A stretch of 64,000 bases of DNA from a virus. Below the pieces are notes generated by a model. It saw only the letters and a program-made list of their open reading frames with translations. It was not told the origin of the DNA and searched no databases. A program made the translations under genes and the position numbers. Below, piece after piece: positions 22,321 through 30,096 of this stretch. Location of the stretch: the IMG/VR virus record IMGVR_UViG_3300034073_004654, positions 1-64,000 of that record; one strand, 5' to 3'. Within the stretch, counting starts at the first letter, position 1, and every line of letters starts with the position of its first letter.

Positions 22321-22348
22321 TTGACAAGAAATAAATCGTGATTAACTT
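22321..22348 (+). promoter_or_regulatory. Sigma70-type promoter
   Basis: TTGACA at 22321, a 16-bp spacer (AGAAATAAATCG part), and TAACTT at 22343. A weak member of the spacer family. Confidence 0.65.
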
Positions 22349-22387
22349 GCTTGTAGTGGATGGCTTTCCACTATATACAAGGACATT

Positions 22388-22588
22388 ATGAATAAAATAA
22401 TTGTTAATTTCGACAATGTTCGTCCTGGCGATGTTTTTGAAATTTGCGAAGATGGTAACTGGACGGCAATTAGTACGATTAAAAAGTCTGACCCTGATAG
22501 TTTTGCAGAACTTTTAACAGCCTTGCAAAAGGGATTTGTTGATTTTGGAAGAATGGTTCCTTGTCGAGCTGTCCGATTTCTTAATTGA
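22388..22588 (+). CDS. Small hypothetical protein
   Basis: A 66-residue protein. VNFDNVRPGDVFEICEDGNW looks like a small beta domain, followed by a helix (ELLTALQKGFVDFG). It opens the unit leading to the metalloprotease-like gene. Confidence 0.7.
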   Translation: MNKIIVNFDNVRPGDVFEICEDGNWTAISTIKKSDPDSFAELLTALQKGFVDFGRMVPCRAVRFLN

Positions 22589-22595
22589 TTAAATT

Positions 22596-23042
22596 ATGCT
22601 CACTATTCAAGAGAAAAAGCAAGCCGTTCAATTAAAAAAGATTGCCCTGGATAAGCTTTCTTCTCATGGAATTCAAGACAAGTTTACTGTTAAAATTAAA
22701 CCTGTTCAAAAGAACTGGGTAGCTCAATATCGGGGCAAGAGTCAGTTTTCTTCTGGCGGATCAATTTTTTGGCTTTCTTCTGAGTTGCTAAATAATCCAG
22801 ATGAGTTTGTCATTTCTGTTTTACATGAGTATGGTCATGTCATTGCAGAATTTGCTTGGATGCAAAGCCCTGATTTAAGTCAACTTATCCAAGATAATTG
22901 GAAAGGTGAATTTCATGGTCGTCCTTGGAACGAAGAAAATTTTGCAGAAGAGTTCGCTCAATATTTGGCAGGTAGATTCTGTTCTTCCAAAGAAATTCTG
23001 AATCAAGTAATTGTTCAATTTATTAAGGATGCATTAACGTGA
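22596..23042 (+). CDS. Putative zinc metallopeptidase (HExxH)
   Basis: A 148-residue protein. HEYGHVIAEF near residues 77-81 is a gluzincin-type HExxH zinc site, and ENFAEEFAQYLAG around 125 could supply the third ligand. The size and motif spacing fit phage and plasmid minimal metallopeptidases of the ImmA or SprT-like kind. Residues 1-70 are a basic beta-rich region that may bind substrate. Target unknown: host repressor cleavage or virion processing are both open. Confidence 0.7.
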   Translation: MLTIQEKKQAVQLKKIALDKLSSHGIQDKFTVKIKPVQKNWVAQYRGKSQFSSGGSIFWLSSELLNNPDEFVISVLHEYGHVIAEFAWMQSPDLSQLIQDNWKGEFHGRPWNEENFAEEFAQYLAGRFCSSKEILNQVIVQFIKDALT

Positions 23043-23122
23043 AAAATATTTTAATCAATGTTTCTGTAGCAGCAGTTACAGTTTTTCCATTTGTTTTTGG
23101 AATTGCTATGATTATTTTTTAG
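23039..23122 (+). CDS. 27-residue membrane peptide
   Basis: GTG 23039 overlaps the upstream stop (GTGA). The peptide MKNILINVSVAAVTVFPF and the following FGIAMIIF is one membrane span. Translational coupling makes it plausible despite its size. Confidence 0.45.
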   Translation: MKNILINVSVAAVTVFPFVFGIAMIIF

Positions 23123-23131
23123 GAGGTTATT

Positions 23132-23323
23132 ATGTTTTTGGCAAAGCTATATGACAAGGGAAGTGGAACTCCAATTTGTTTGGATTTTGAAAACAAACCG
23201 CATTCTCATATTTTTCTAAATGGAAAACTTTATTCGCTGATTAATAATGAGCTTGTTTCTGAACATGGTTACAAACAAACTTATTATTATGGTCAATCGT
23301 ATTTCGAGAGCGTTACTAGGTGA
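23132..23323 (+). CDS. Small hypothetical protein
   Basis: A 63-residue protein with an AGGAGG site. Tyr/His-rich, probably beta. Last gene before the promoter at 23351. Function is unknown. Confidence 0.7.
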   Translation: MFLAKLYDKGSGTPICLDFENKPHSHIFLNGKLYSLINNELVSEHGYKQTYYYGQSYFESVTR

Positions 23324-23350
23324 TCTTGTTTACTTTCTTGCATTGCAGTG

Positions 23351-23378
23351 TTGACACTTAATTTTGAGTGGTTAAGTT
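23351..23378 (+). promoter_or_regulatory. Sigma70-type promoter
   Basis: TTGACA at 23351, a 16-bp spacer, and TAAGTT at 23373, upstream of the well-expressed-looking Cys-rich gene. Confidence 0.7.
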
Positions 23379-23419
23379 CATTGTGTGGCTGAGAGTCACG
23401 CCTAACGGAGAGGTAATTT

Positions 23420-24142
23420 ATGAGCAAGAATAATTTTTCCGCCGCATACGTCAGCAATTCCAAGAACGTCAAGCTTTCCAAGACTGGAAAGGGTGTAGAT
23501 GCTACTTATTCCAGCATTAAGGCTACCTGTCCTAAAGATTGTAAGCTTAAGAATGAGGGGTGCTATGCCCAAATCGGAAATACTTTCTTTACCGTAAAGC
23601 GTTTGGATCAAAACGCTGGTAAGAAGTCTGGAATTGCGGTTGCCAATGAGGAAGCATTGGCAATTGATAATGCTTGGAAGGGCGGAAAGGTGCCTAATGG
23701 GCAGCTTTTGCGGCTTCATGTTTCGGGGGATTGCACTACGGATAATTCCGCAAAGATCGTTAGTAGTGCGGCAGAACGCTGGCTTAATCGTGGCGGAAAG
23801 AATGTTTGGTCTTATACCCATGCTTGGCGTAGGGTTAAGCGAAATTCTTGGGGTAAGGTCAATGTCCTGGCAAGTATGGAAAATCCCAAGGACGGAAAGC
23901 TGGCAATTAAGCGCGGCTATGCACCGGCTTTGGTAGTGGGCTCTTTCAAGAACGATAAGGCATTTGTGAAGGAGGGAATTCGTTGGATTCCTTGTCCGGC
24001 GCAAACCAAGGAAAATGTAACTTGCGCTGATTGCAAGTTGTGTCATAATGTCGATAAGCTGGTAGAGCGTAATGCCGGAATTGCTTTTGAGACTCACGGA
24101 GCCCAAAAGAATAAGGCAAAGCGTCATTTGACGGTTCTTTGA
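23420..24142 (+). CDS. Conserved Cys-motif phage protein
   Basis: A 240-residue protein. TCPKDCKLKNEGCYAQIGN (about residues 35-52) and ENVTCADCKLC (about 204-214) are two Cys clusters of a family recurring in actinophages and other phages. The centre holds LRLHVSGDCTTDN and NVWSYTHAWRRV. The clusters suggest metal or iron-sulfur binding, but no activity is established. G and C are more frequent at third codon positions than in the leader-bearing genes, suggesting strong expression. A long antisense frame exists here but is not credible. Confidence 0.85.
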   Translation: MSKNNFSAAYVSNSKNVKLSKTGKGVDATYSSIKATCPKDCKLKNEGCYAQIGNTFFTVKRLDQNAGKKSGIAVANEEALAIDNAWKGGKVPNGQLLRLHVSGDCTTDNSAKIVSSAAERWLNRGGKNVWSYTHAWRRVKRNSWGKVNVLASMENPKDGKLAIKRGYAPALVVGSFKNDKAFVKEGIRWIPCPAQTKENVTCADCKLCHNVDKLVERNAGIAFETHGAQKNKAKRHLTVL

Positions 24143-24225
24143 ATTGAAAAGGTAAGCTATTAATAGAATAGCGAGAATGGTTGCGAGGTTGGGGCAAACC
24201 ATTCAAAGATTTAAGGAGGATAATT

Positions 24226-24579
24226 ATGAGCTTTTCCTTTGTTTATAATGTGGAGCGATTGCGTCATATTGAAACGGGCAAATTGATCACTGAATCTCAA
24301 TTTGAAAAAATGGCAGAGCTTCTTAATTTCGAAGTAGTAGCAATTGATGTATTAAATGCTCAATATGAGCTGGTAGACATATCCTTGGACGTAGAAGGAA
24401 GTGGATATTATTCTCCTGGTCGAATTCATGGCGATCCCTTGGATTGTTATCCTGAAGAATTCGAGTATGAACTTTGCTCTATTACCTATGATGGTCAAGA
24501 CTGGGAAAATTTGGTAACGGACAGTGAGCGAGAAGCTATTTTGGAAGAGCTTTCTGATAAAGTCTATCATGGAGAATAA
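24226..24579 (+). CDS. Hypothetical protein
   Basis: A 117-residue acidic protein from ATG 24226 with a perfect AAGGAGG site (the in-frame ATG upstream lies before it). SFVYNVERLRHIETGKLITE and ELVDISLDVEGSGYYSPGR are the notable regions. Function is unknown. Confidence 0.75.
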   Translation: MSFSFVYNVERLRHIETGKLITESQFEKMAELLNFEVVAIDVLNAQYELVDISLDVEGSGYYSPGRIHGDPLDCYPEEFEYELCSITYDGQDWENLVTDSEREAILEELSDKVYHGE

Positions 24580-24599
24580 CCGTTAATGGTGGTTAAATT

Positions 24600-24800
24600 A
24601 TGAATAATTATAAAATTCATTGGCGATTTTGTTTGTCTAATTGGCTGGCACATACTTTCCCCGATTCCGTTAAAACTGGAGTTGCAGAAGTTTCTGCTAA
24701 AAATACTTCCGAAGCAAAAATTAAATTTCGAGAAGCCGGATATTATGATGTAACCCAAGATAAGAATGGTTACTTTAGAATAGAAAATATTATCCAATAA
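24600..24800 (+). CDS. Small hypothetical protein, paralogue of 21858-22067
   Basis: A 66-residue protein. It shares the strand, helix, Tyr/Phe-rich strand layout of the product at 21858-22067, with aligned motifs around NTSEAKIKFREAGYYDV and NGYFRIENI. Function is unknown. Confidence 0.75.
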   Translation: MNNYKIHWRFCLSNWLAHTFPDSVKTGVAEVSAKNTSEAKIKFREAGYYDVTQDKNGYFRIENIIQ

Positions 24801-24851
24801 CATCTGCACAATTACAAAAATTAAAATCTAGGATTAGAAAGAAATAATAAT

Positions 24852-25235
24852 ATGAAAATTTTAATCCTAGATGATATGAAACACAGACATGATGCTTTTG
24901 ATGAAAGATATTCTAGCGATCAAATTGATCATGCCTATACTTATTCTGATTTTTTAGATCTTCTTATAAATAAATCTCCCTATGATATCATCATGCTAGA
25001 TCATGATTTAGATGACTTGGTTAAAAATTATGATTATTATTATGATGGCTGGGGAAGAAAAAGACCCTATAACGGACAACACGCAGCTATAAAAGTTACA
25101 GAACTTCCCGAAGAATTGCTGCCTCAAAAAGTGATCATTCAATCCGTTAACAAACAAGGCGCTCAAGCCATATTTAATATCATTCAAAATCGTGGACTAG
25201 ATGTGGTTTTGGAACCTTTTGATTCAAATCAATAA
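24852..25235 (+). CDS. Receiver-like domain protein (cREC type)
   Basis: A 127-residue protein. MKILILDDMKHRHDAF provides the acidic pair of a receiver domain. YDIIMLDHDLDD supplies the central Asp, and NGQHAAIKV and KVIIQSVNKQGAQAIFNII complete the pattern. This is the cyclic-phosphate-processing receiver family (cREC) known from bacterial and phage genomes, which lacks a partner kinase. A role linked to nucleotide 2',3'-cyclic phosphates or RNA repair has been proposed for the family. It stands without a kinase here. Confidence 0.75.
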   Translation: MKILILDDMKHRHDAFDERYSSDQIDHAYTYSDFLDLLINKSPYDIIMLDHDLDDLVKNYDYYYDGWGRKRPYNGQHAAIKVTELPEELLPQKVIIQSVNKQGAQAIFNIIQNRGLDVVLEPFDSNQ

Positions 25236-25237
25236 TT

Positions 25238-25456
25238 ATGATTTTTTCTGTTGATTATCTTAACGGTCTTTGGAAAATCAATATCAACAATTCTCTGGCA
25301 GAAAATGAGTTGTTTGATTCTTCTCTGAAAACATTAAATCAAAACTGCAAAATTAAATCAGTTTTTTTGAACAATACCGTTTGGGCTTTTGAGGATATTC
25401 GTATGTTTGCAGACGCATGTGTTAGCTTACGAGAACGTGGCTTTGTTCAAGATTAA
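25238..25456 (+). CDS. Small hypothetical protein
   Basis: A 72-residue protein starting two bases after the receiver-like gene. DYLNGLWKININNSLAENEL then AFEDIRMFADACVSLRERG. Co-translation suggests a linked role. Function is unknown. Confidence 0.7.
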   Translation: MIFSVDYLNGLWKININNSLAENELFDSSLKTLNQNCKIKSVFLNNTVWAFEDIRMFADACVSLRERGFVQD

Positions 25457-25463
25457 TTTAATT

Positions 25464-25500
25464 AAAAGCCCGTTGACATTATCGTCAACGGGCTTTTCTT
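25464..25500 (+). terminator. Intrinsic terminator
   Basis: A 14-bp stem (AAAAGCCCGTTGAC with GTCAACGGGCTTTT) and CTTT after the gene at 25238-25456. Confidence 0.9.
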
Positions 25501-25521
25501 TATGATTGCAAGGAGATAAAT

Positions 25522-25938
25522 ATGGGATGGTTTGGTTACGGAATTTATGATGGAGATGAAACTCAAACTTGTCATTATGCTTATATCCGTTGGGCAAAGA
25601 TAGAATCCAACAAAAAAAAGATCAATGACTGGCTAACTGTTTCTGGTACAGTCTTGCCAGAAGATAAACGTCAACTACTTGTTACAAATTCCAATCTAAT
25701 TCTTAAAAAACTAAAGAAGCCTAAGTTCTGGGACGAAGAATCGGCTATTGAATGGCAAATGCTTTTAGCTTTGTTCGTCGATAATAATTTAGCGACTCCA
25801 GAACTAATTCATAATACTGGAGTTGAAGCTACTGAATTTCTAATGGGTCAACATGCCGAAGAATTCGACTCCCCCAGGAAACGAAAATATCGGTTGCGAA
25901 AGTTTTTGAACAAAGCAAAAGAATTGAGAAACTCATGA
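25522..25938 (+). CDS. DUF4259-like protein
   Basis: A 138-residue protein. The start MGWFGYGIYDGDETQTCHY resembles the MGxWGxGxFxxDxA opening of DUF4259 proteins, which are found beside toxins and phage genes without known activity. The rest is helical with a basic end (SPRKRKYRLRKFLNKAKEL). It overlaps the next gene by ATGA. Confidence 0.6.
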   Translation: MGWFGYGIYDGDETQTCHYAYIRWAKIESNKKKINDWLTVSGTVLPEDKRQLLVTNSNLILKKLKKPKFWDEESAIEWQMLLALFVDNNLATPELIHNTGVEATEFLMGQHAEEFDSPRKRKYRLRKFLNKAKELRNS

Positions 25939-26192
25939 TTTATCGAGTCTCTATCTTAACCGAACTTCTTGTCGAAGCCGATAACGAAACCGAAGCCCGC
26001 AAAATTGGCTTTAGGAATGTTGTTGAAGAAATCAAAAATGGAACAGCAAAGTTATATCGTATGGAGCTTTTAGAATCTCAAGAAGATTTAAAAGGAGATG
26101 AACGAGGCTCTTTACCTTGGCGTTCTTCCGATAGAAAAACTCTACCAGAGTTAAGGGTGGAAGAAATTTTACCATCAGGTTTGGACTTGTAA
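25935..26192 (+). CDS. Small hypothetical protein
   Basis: An 85-residue protein. MIYRVSILTELLVEADNETEARKIGFRN is a strand-helix motif like the sensor fold of many phage microproteins. The C-terminal half is charged. Coupled to the previous gene by a four-base overlap. Confidence 0.7.
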   Translation: MIYRVSILTELLVEADNETEARKIGFRNVVEEIKNGTAKLYRMELLESQEDLKGDERGSLPWRSSDRKTLPELRVEEILPSGLDL

Positions 26193-26194
26193 TC

Positions 26195-26374
26195 ATGAAT
26201 GATTTTAATATCTTCGGATTTCATTTCCACAAAACCAACCCCGGAGAAATCAGCCACCAAGCAACTTGGGTTTGTTTCTACGGGGATTGCTATTTTCAAA
26301 CCAATGACTCTTTAATTAAATTAATTTTAGAAATCATCAAAGAATATAAACAAGATAAGCATTTAACAGGATGA
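26195..26374 (+). CDS. Small hypothetical protein
   Basis: A 59-residue protein from ATG 26195, two bases after the previous stop: NDFNIFGFHFHKTNPGEISHQ, then WVCFYGDCYFQTNDSLI. Aromatic and probably beta-sheet. The last gene before the convergent minus-strand gene. Confidence 0.6.
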   Translation: MNDFNIFGFHFHKTNPGEISHQATWVCFYGDCYFQTNDSLIKLILEIIKEYKQDKHLTG

Positions 26375-26406
26375 TTATTCCTCATATTCATTCTCATCCT
26401 CATCAT

Positions 26407-26442
26407 CTTAGTCTTCGTCTTCATCTTAGTCTTCGTCTTCAT
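26407..26442. repeat. 18-bp tandem duplication carrying a stop codon
   Basis: CTTAGTCTTCGTCTTCAT occurs twice in tandem at the 3' end of the minus-strand gene. Each copy holds its own in-frame stop, so the coding frame now ends at the first copy met by the ribosome (26426-26428). Surrounding sequence repeats TCATCC units coding for acidic residues. Confidence 0.7.
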
Positions 26443-27547
26443 CCTCATCCTCATCCTTAATATATGAAAGGAATTTACCTAAATCATTATTAACTAATTC
26501 TTCTTCCCACCCATGTTCAAAATAGTTTAATAATTCCTTCATTTTTGATAAACATCCAATCATCCAGCTTCTTAAAGCTGAGGAATCTGTCTGCTCTATG
26601 ATAGATGATTCTGTAATTTTTTTATTATATTCATCAAAAATATTTTGTAATTTAAAAGCGTTCCATGCATTTGAAGATGTGAAACCTTCTAATGGCTTTA
26701 AAGCAAAAGCTATAAAATTGTCCACATTGGACAGCATTTGATGTTTTAATTTTGACAATATACCATCTACCAATTGTTTTACTTTTGGCGGCACTTCTTT
26801 GGATTTAGAAATATAACTTTCTGATAAATTTGGTTTGATTTTATCAAATTTATTTCTAAGCTCTGCTTTGGCAATATGAAATATTTCTTCAATGGTTTGA
26901 ATTATTTCTCTTTTAGAGTGCCCTTTAAAATTCTTTATGAATAAAAATCTTATATACCCAGCTAGTCCTTGAGAGGTTTCATTTATAGGCTGAAATCCGC
27001 TTAAAGATGAAGCTAAATCTTCATTTAACTGATCCATCAATGTAATAACTTCCTTATTATCTTTGTCTTTTTGAGTTGTTAATTGATTAACAAAGTCATG
27101 TTCTATTACTTGGTGAATTAAATCATGAATTAATATAAAAATAGGACTTTCAACATTTTCGCTTTTGGAATCTAGAACACCTTGATTTTCTAAATGATTT
27201 AAAATATCATAAGCGTTAATTTTTGGAAATTTCTGATTATAAGAATCGCAAATAAATTTAATTAATTCTTTGGTTTTATCGTGAGATAAATAAAATGACT
27301 TTATGTCCTTATCTGAAGAACTACCTATGATTCCATAATTAATTTCTAAATTCTTAATAGCATTTTTGATTTTATTATCGAAAATAGCAAAATTATTTAT
27401 ATCGTTATTAATTTTTGCCATTCTATTGCCAAACCAAAGACCTGAATGTAATTTTTTACCGAGCGGCTCTCTTAACTGAAATAACTCAGGAGAAGCAGCC
27501 AGTTTGGCAAATAAATTAACAGCTCTATTTAACAGCTTAATATCCAT
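26426..27547 (-). CDS. Leader-bearing helical protein with acidic tail
   Basis: The 373-residue protein starts MDIKLLNRAVNLFAKLAAS (ATG 27547), a type B leader ending in KLA. The body is long and helical (residues 40-350) without a known domain; FILIHDLIHQVIEHDFVNQL around 165 carries His pairs but no classical metal site. It ends in a DEDEDED tail next to a tandem duplication. Upstream DNA is AT-rich and lacks TTGACA. A packaged protein is inferred from the leader. Confidence 0.8.
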   Translation of the reverse strand: MDIKLLNRAVNLFAKLAASPELFQLREPLGKKLHSGLWFGNRMAKINNDINNFAIFDNKIKNAIKNLEINYGIIGSSSDKDIKSFYLSHDKTKELIKFICDSYNQKFPKINAYDILNHLENQGVLDSKSENVESPIFILIHDLIHQVIEHDFVNQLTTQKDKDNKEVITLMDQLNEDLASSLSGFQPINETSQGLAGYIRFLFIKNFKGHSKREIIQTIEEIFHIAKAELRNKFDKIKPNLSESYISKSKEVPPKVKQLVDGILSKLKHQMLSNVDNFIAFALKPLEGFTSSNAWNAFKLQNIFDEYNKKITESSIIEQTDSSALRSWMIGCLSKMKELLNYFEHGWEEELVNNDLGKFLSYIKDEDEDEDED

Positions 27548-27592
27548 GAAATAATATCTTGATATTAACATATTAAACTTACAAAGGGCATT

Positions 27593-27868
27593 ATGAGCGG
27601 CGGACATTTTAATTACAGCGGCTATATCTATTTCCAAGTAGAAGAATTTGCCGATCAATTAGAAAAAGATATTGCCAATAACAATACCCCAGATGAATAT
27701 GGTTATTCCCCAGGCTATAATGATGAAGTCATAGCTTATCTGAAATCCCAAGTTTCTAAGATTAGACAAATGGCGGAAACTATGCGAGCTATTGATTACC
27801 TGTATTCAGGAGATCATGGCGAAGATTCTTTCATGGAAATTGTTAAGAAAATTGAGAAGTCTAAGTGA
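27593..27868 (+). CDS. Conserved phage protein (MSGGHFNY family)
   Basis: A 91-residue protein. MSGGHFNYSGYIYFQVEEFAD is the hallmark of a widespread phage family. The rest is helical with ETMRAIDYLYSGDHGEDSF, the usual ending. Function is unknown. It is divergent from the gene upstream. Confidence 0.85.
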   Translation: MSGGHFNYSGYIYFQVEEFADQLEKDIANNNTPDEYGYSPGYNDEVIAYLKSQVSKIRQMAETMRAIDYLYSGDHGEDSFMEIVKKIEKSK

Positions 27869-27955
27869 TATTGTTAATCGAATAATGTCATAGCTTTTTG
27901 TCATAGCTTGTCATAGCTTAAACTTACTATTAAGTGAATATTTTCATATTCAAAT

Positions 27956-28624
27956 ATGAAAATATCAAGTTTAATTAATACCATTAATAAATTTGCAACA
28001 TTAGTTAAATTAGCATCCAATTCTCTTGAAAAAGAAACCATGGGTATAATACATATTCCCTTTGGGCGAGAGTTTATGCTCAAGGAAACCATAAGAATTC
28101 CCAGTTCCAAAGAAGGTCAATTTTATTATTTGAACCCAGGAACGGCTCTTAAGATAGTCGATTATACTTCAGATGGGACTCCTAAATGGAGCGTCTCTGG
28201 ATGGTATTCAGAAAGAATTTTTAATTTATCAGAAGAAGATAAATTAAAACTTTTAGATTTAAGAAGCTTTTTTTCAGAGGCAGCTAGCCTTTTAAAAGGT
28301 GGTAAATTTTTTCCACCAGAATCAAATAATATTAAAGTTTTTAAAATTATTAATGACGAAAATTTAGAAATCTTTATTAGTTTTGATCCGGAACTTAACA
28401 TTGAAACTTATGGTCTTGAAGAAGATCAATATCTTAGCCCCTCCCAAACTTATAAAGAAGAGCAATCCAAAAACGATCCAAATAAAAAATTTAAATCTTT
28501 AAGAAAAGAAGCCATAAGAGCTTTTTCTTCACCCCTTGCATTTCTTCGATTCTGTGGAGTTCCTATCAAATTAGATGTGTTAGGCGATGACCCATCTATC
28601 TTAGAAGAAGAACAAGAAGATTGA
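27956..28624 (+). CDS. Leader-bearing hypothetical protein
   Basis: A 222-residue protein. MKISSLINTINKFATLVKLASN is a type B leader. A beta-rich central domain (IHIPFGREFMLKETIRIPSSK, WSVSGWYSERIF) is followed by a helical C-terminus. Upstream are direct repeats of GTCATAGCTT and a TTCATATTCAAATATGAA palindrome that overlaps the start codon. No enzyme motif is recognised. Confidence 0.8.
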   Translation: MKISSLINTINKFATLVKLASNSLEKETMGIIHIPFGREFMLKETIRIPSSKEGQFYYLNPGTALKIVDYTSDGTPKWSVSGWYSERIFNLSEEDKLKLLDLRSFFSEAASLLKGGKFFPPESNNIKVFKIINDENLEIFISFDPELNIETYGLEEDQYLSPSQTYKEEQSKNDPNKKFKSLRKEAIRAFSSPLAFLRFCGVPIKLDVLGDDPSILEEEQED

Positions 28625-28639
28625 TTCGCCCAAGGAATT

Positions 28640-28831
28640 ATGAGCAGTAAAACTTCTTCAGTCTTTTCTGGCTTCCTCGTTGTCATCGAAGGTAAATCCG
28701 AAAAACTATTCTCGGATTCTAAAGATGCCATTAACTTCGTGATTAAAGAAAAATCCAAACCAGTTACCCTCTACCATCCAGAAGGATATGTCATTCTTAG
28801 CAAAAACCAAGAAGCCGCTAAGAAAAATTAA
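28640..28831 (+). CDS. Small hypothetical protein
   Basis: A 63-residue protein 15 bases after the leader-bearing gene, with a CAAGGAA site. GFLVVIEGKSEKLFSDSKDAINFVIKEK is a strand-helix unit. Function is unknown. Confidence 0.65.
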   Translation: MSSKTSSVFSGFLVVIEGKSEKLFSDSKDAINFVIKEKSKPVTLYHPEGYVILSKNQEAAKKN

Positions 28832-28832
28832 T

Positions 28833-29744
28833 TTATATTTTTACGTTCCTCAAATATCTTAAATAATGTTCTACTGGAGTTTCTTTATTTTCTTGTCGAG
28901 AGGTTTTTCCGGCTGGCTTTGGAAGTCGATTCTCTGCCGGTAAAATTTCTTCAATCCCTGCACGATCTAACATATCACTGTGAGTTGTTTTAATTTTTCC
29001 AGCATTGTCCTCCACAAATGATATGAAAACCCTTCCAGGCATTTTATTGTTATTCATAAATGATCCAATCTCACCAGCCAATGAATTAATCGCCGCTTCA
29101 TAAGCCTCTTTATCAAATGGAATGATTTCCTTCTTACCCAATGGAGTTTTTGGATAATCTTTTGTCTCTAATCCACCAGCTCTCATTACCGGATCTTTAA
29201 ATAATCCAGGATTATCATATTGAGGAAAATCATCCCAGAAATCTTGAGGCACTACCCCTAAAGGTTCGCTAATCGTCACAAAATAAATTTCTCCATTGAT
29301 CGGCAATTCCCCAGACTTTGCCATCTCTAAAATTCGATGATAAGCATTGTATAAATCAGATTTTTTAGGTCTGGTTAATCCCCAAGGCTTTGTCTTTGCA
29401 CAAGGTACTAAAATAATTACCTTGTAACGCTTAGGGATTTTAAACCCCCTCATCTTATCCATCCATCCTTTAATTTTAGGATGATTCAATAATTTAACAG
29501 TTTCTCCAGGAGTATAAGCCGTCAGTTCCGAATCCAATTTCGGATTAGATCTCTTGCTTCGATTTAATAAATACTCTCTAAAAGGTTCCCATTTCTCACG
29601 ACCTACATATGGAAAGTTTGAACCAGAACGAGATTGCCCTAATTGCCCCCTCTCAATATCAGATAAATCTATAGATGCTCTTTCATTCTCAGATGCTAAT
29701 CTGTAAAAGGCGTCTACTGCTTGAGCTAATTTCCAAATTTTCAT
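28833..29744 (-). CDS. DUF5591/archaeosine-synthase-like protein with N-terminal leader
   Basis: A 303-residue protein from ATG 29744. It opens MKIWKLAQAVDAFYRLASEN, a type B leader ending RLA. From about residue 108 the sequence reads VIILVPCAKTKPWG, then SDLYNAYHRILEMA, then YFVTISEPLGVVPQDFWD and PQYDNPGLF. This is the pattern of DUF5591, the domain found in archaeosine synthase and related 7-deazaguanine proteins. The C-terminal domain (residues 215-300) includes HSDMLDRAGIEEI. A role in modified-guanine chemistry on tRNA or DNA is possible. The leader suggests it enters the host with the genome. No TGT catalytic motif was seen. Confidence 0.7.
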   Translation of the reverse strand: MKIWKLAQAVDAFYRLASENERASIDLSDIERGQLGQSRSGSNFPYVGREKWEPFREYLLNRSKRSNPKLDSELTAYTPGETVKLLNHPKIKGWMDKMRGFKIPKRYKVIILVPCAKTKPWGLTRPKKSDLYNAYHRILEMAKSGELPINGEIYFVTISEPLGVVPQDFWDDFPQYDNPGLFKDPVMRAGGLETKDYPKTPLGKKEIIPFDKEAYEAAINSLAGEIGSFMNNNKMPGRVFISFVEDNAGKIKTTHSDMLDRAGIEEILPAENRLPKPAGKTSRQENKETPVEHYLRYLRNVKI

Positions 29745-29802
29745 ATAGTTATGTTTGCTAAATGATATGCCGCTGACCAAATATTATTCAACTTTGTCGA
29801 GC

Positions 29803-29831
29803 TTGACAGCGTAAAGTAAGAGTGTTATAGT
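29803..29831 (+). promoter_or_regulatory. Sigma70-type promoter
   Basis: TTGACA at 29803, a 17-bp spacer with GTAAAGTAAG, and TATAGT at 29826. ATG codons at 29832 and 29838 follow at once, so the mRNA may be leaderless. Confidence 0.75.
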
Positions 29832-30026
29832 ATGAGCATGAACGAGGTCGAGACAAACCAAAATCAACTAAGCCTACTCTTTGAATCTATCAGAGATTCC
29901 TTGGATAGACTCCAAAAAGTTGAGCCAAAAACCGCTTCCAGATGGATGGATAAAATTCAATGGCTGAAAGAAGATTTGGAAAAAGATGCCAGACAGGCGG
30001 AAAAATGGAGCGAAATGAAGGCTTGA
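29832..30026 (+). CDS. Small helical protein, possibly from a leaderless mRNA
   Basis: A 64-residue protein. The expected transcription start falls on or near the second ATG (29838), leaving no room for a ribosome site. It is wholly helical and charged (LLFESIRDSLDRLQKVEPK, WLKEDLEKDARQAEKW). Function is unknown. The stop overlaps the next promoter. Confidence 0.6.
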   Translation: MSMNEVETNQNQLSLLFESIRDSLDRLQKVEPKTASRWMDKIQWLKEDLEKDARQAEKWSEMKA

Positions 30027-30050
30027 CAGGAAAAAAGGAAGGGTTATAGT
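30023..30050 (+). promoter_or_regulatory. tRNA-cluster promoter
   Basis: TTGACA at 30023, a 16-bp spacer rich in A and G, and TATAGT at 30045, upstream of tRNA-Arg and tRNA-Asn. Confidence 0.8.
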
Positions 30051-30096
30051 AAGGGTGTCGAGAGTGTGAGAGAGAGTAAGTAGTTAAGATATATAT

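Noticed and set aside
23402-24202. Long antisense open frame opposite the Cys-motif gene
   Set aside because: It mirrors the plus-strand gene, has no ribosome site or family motif, and the sense frame has clear conserved Cys clusters.
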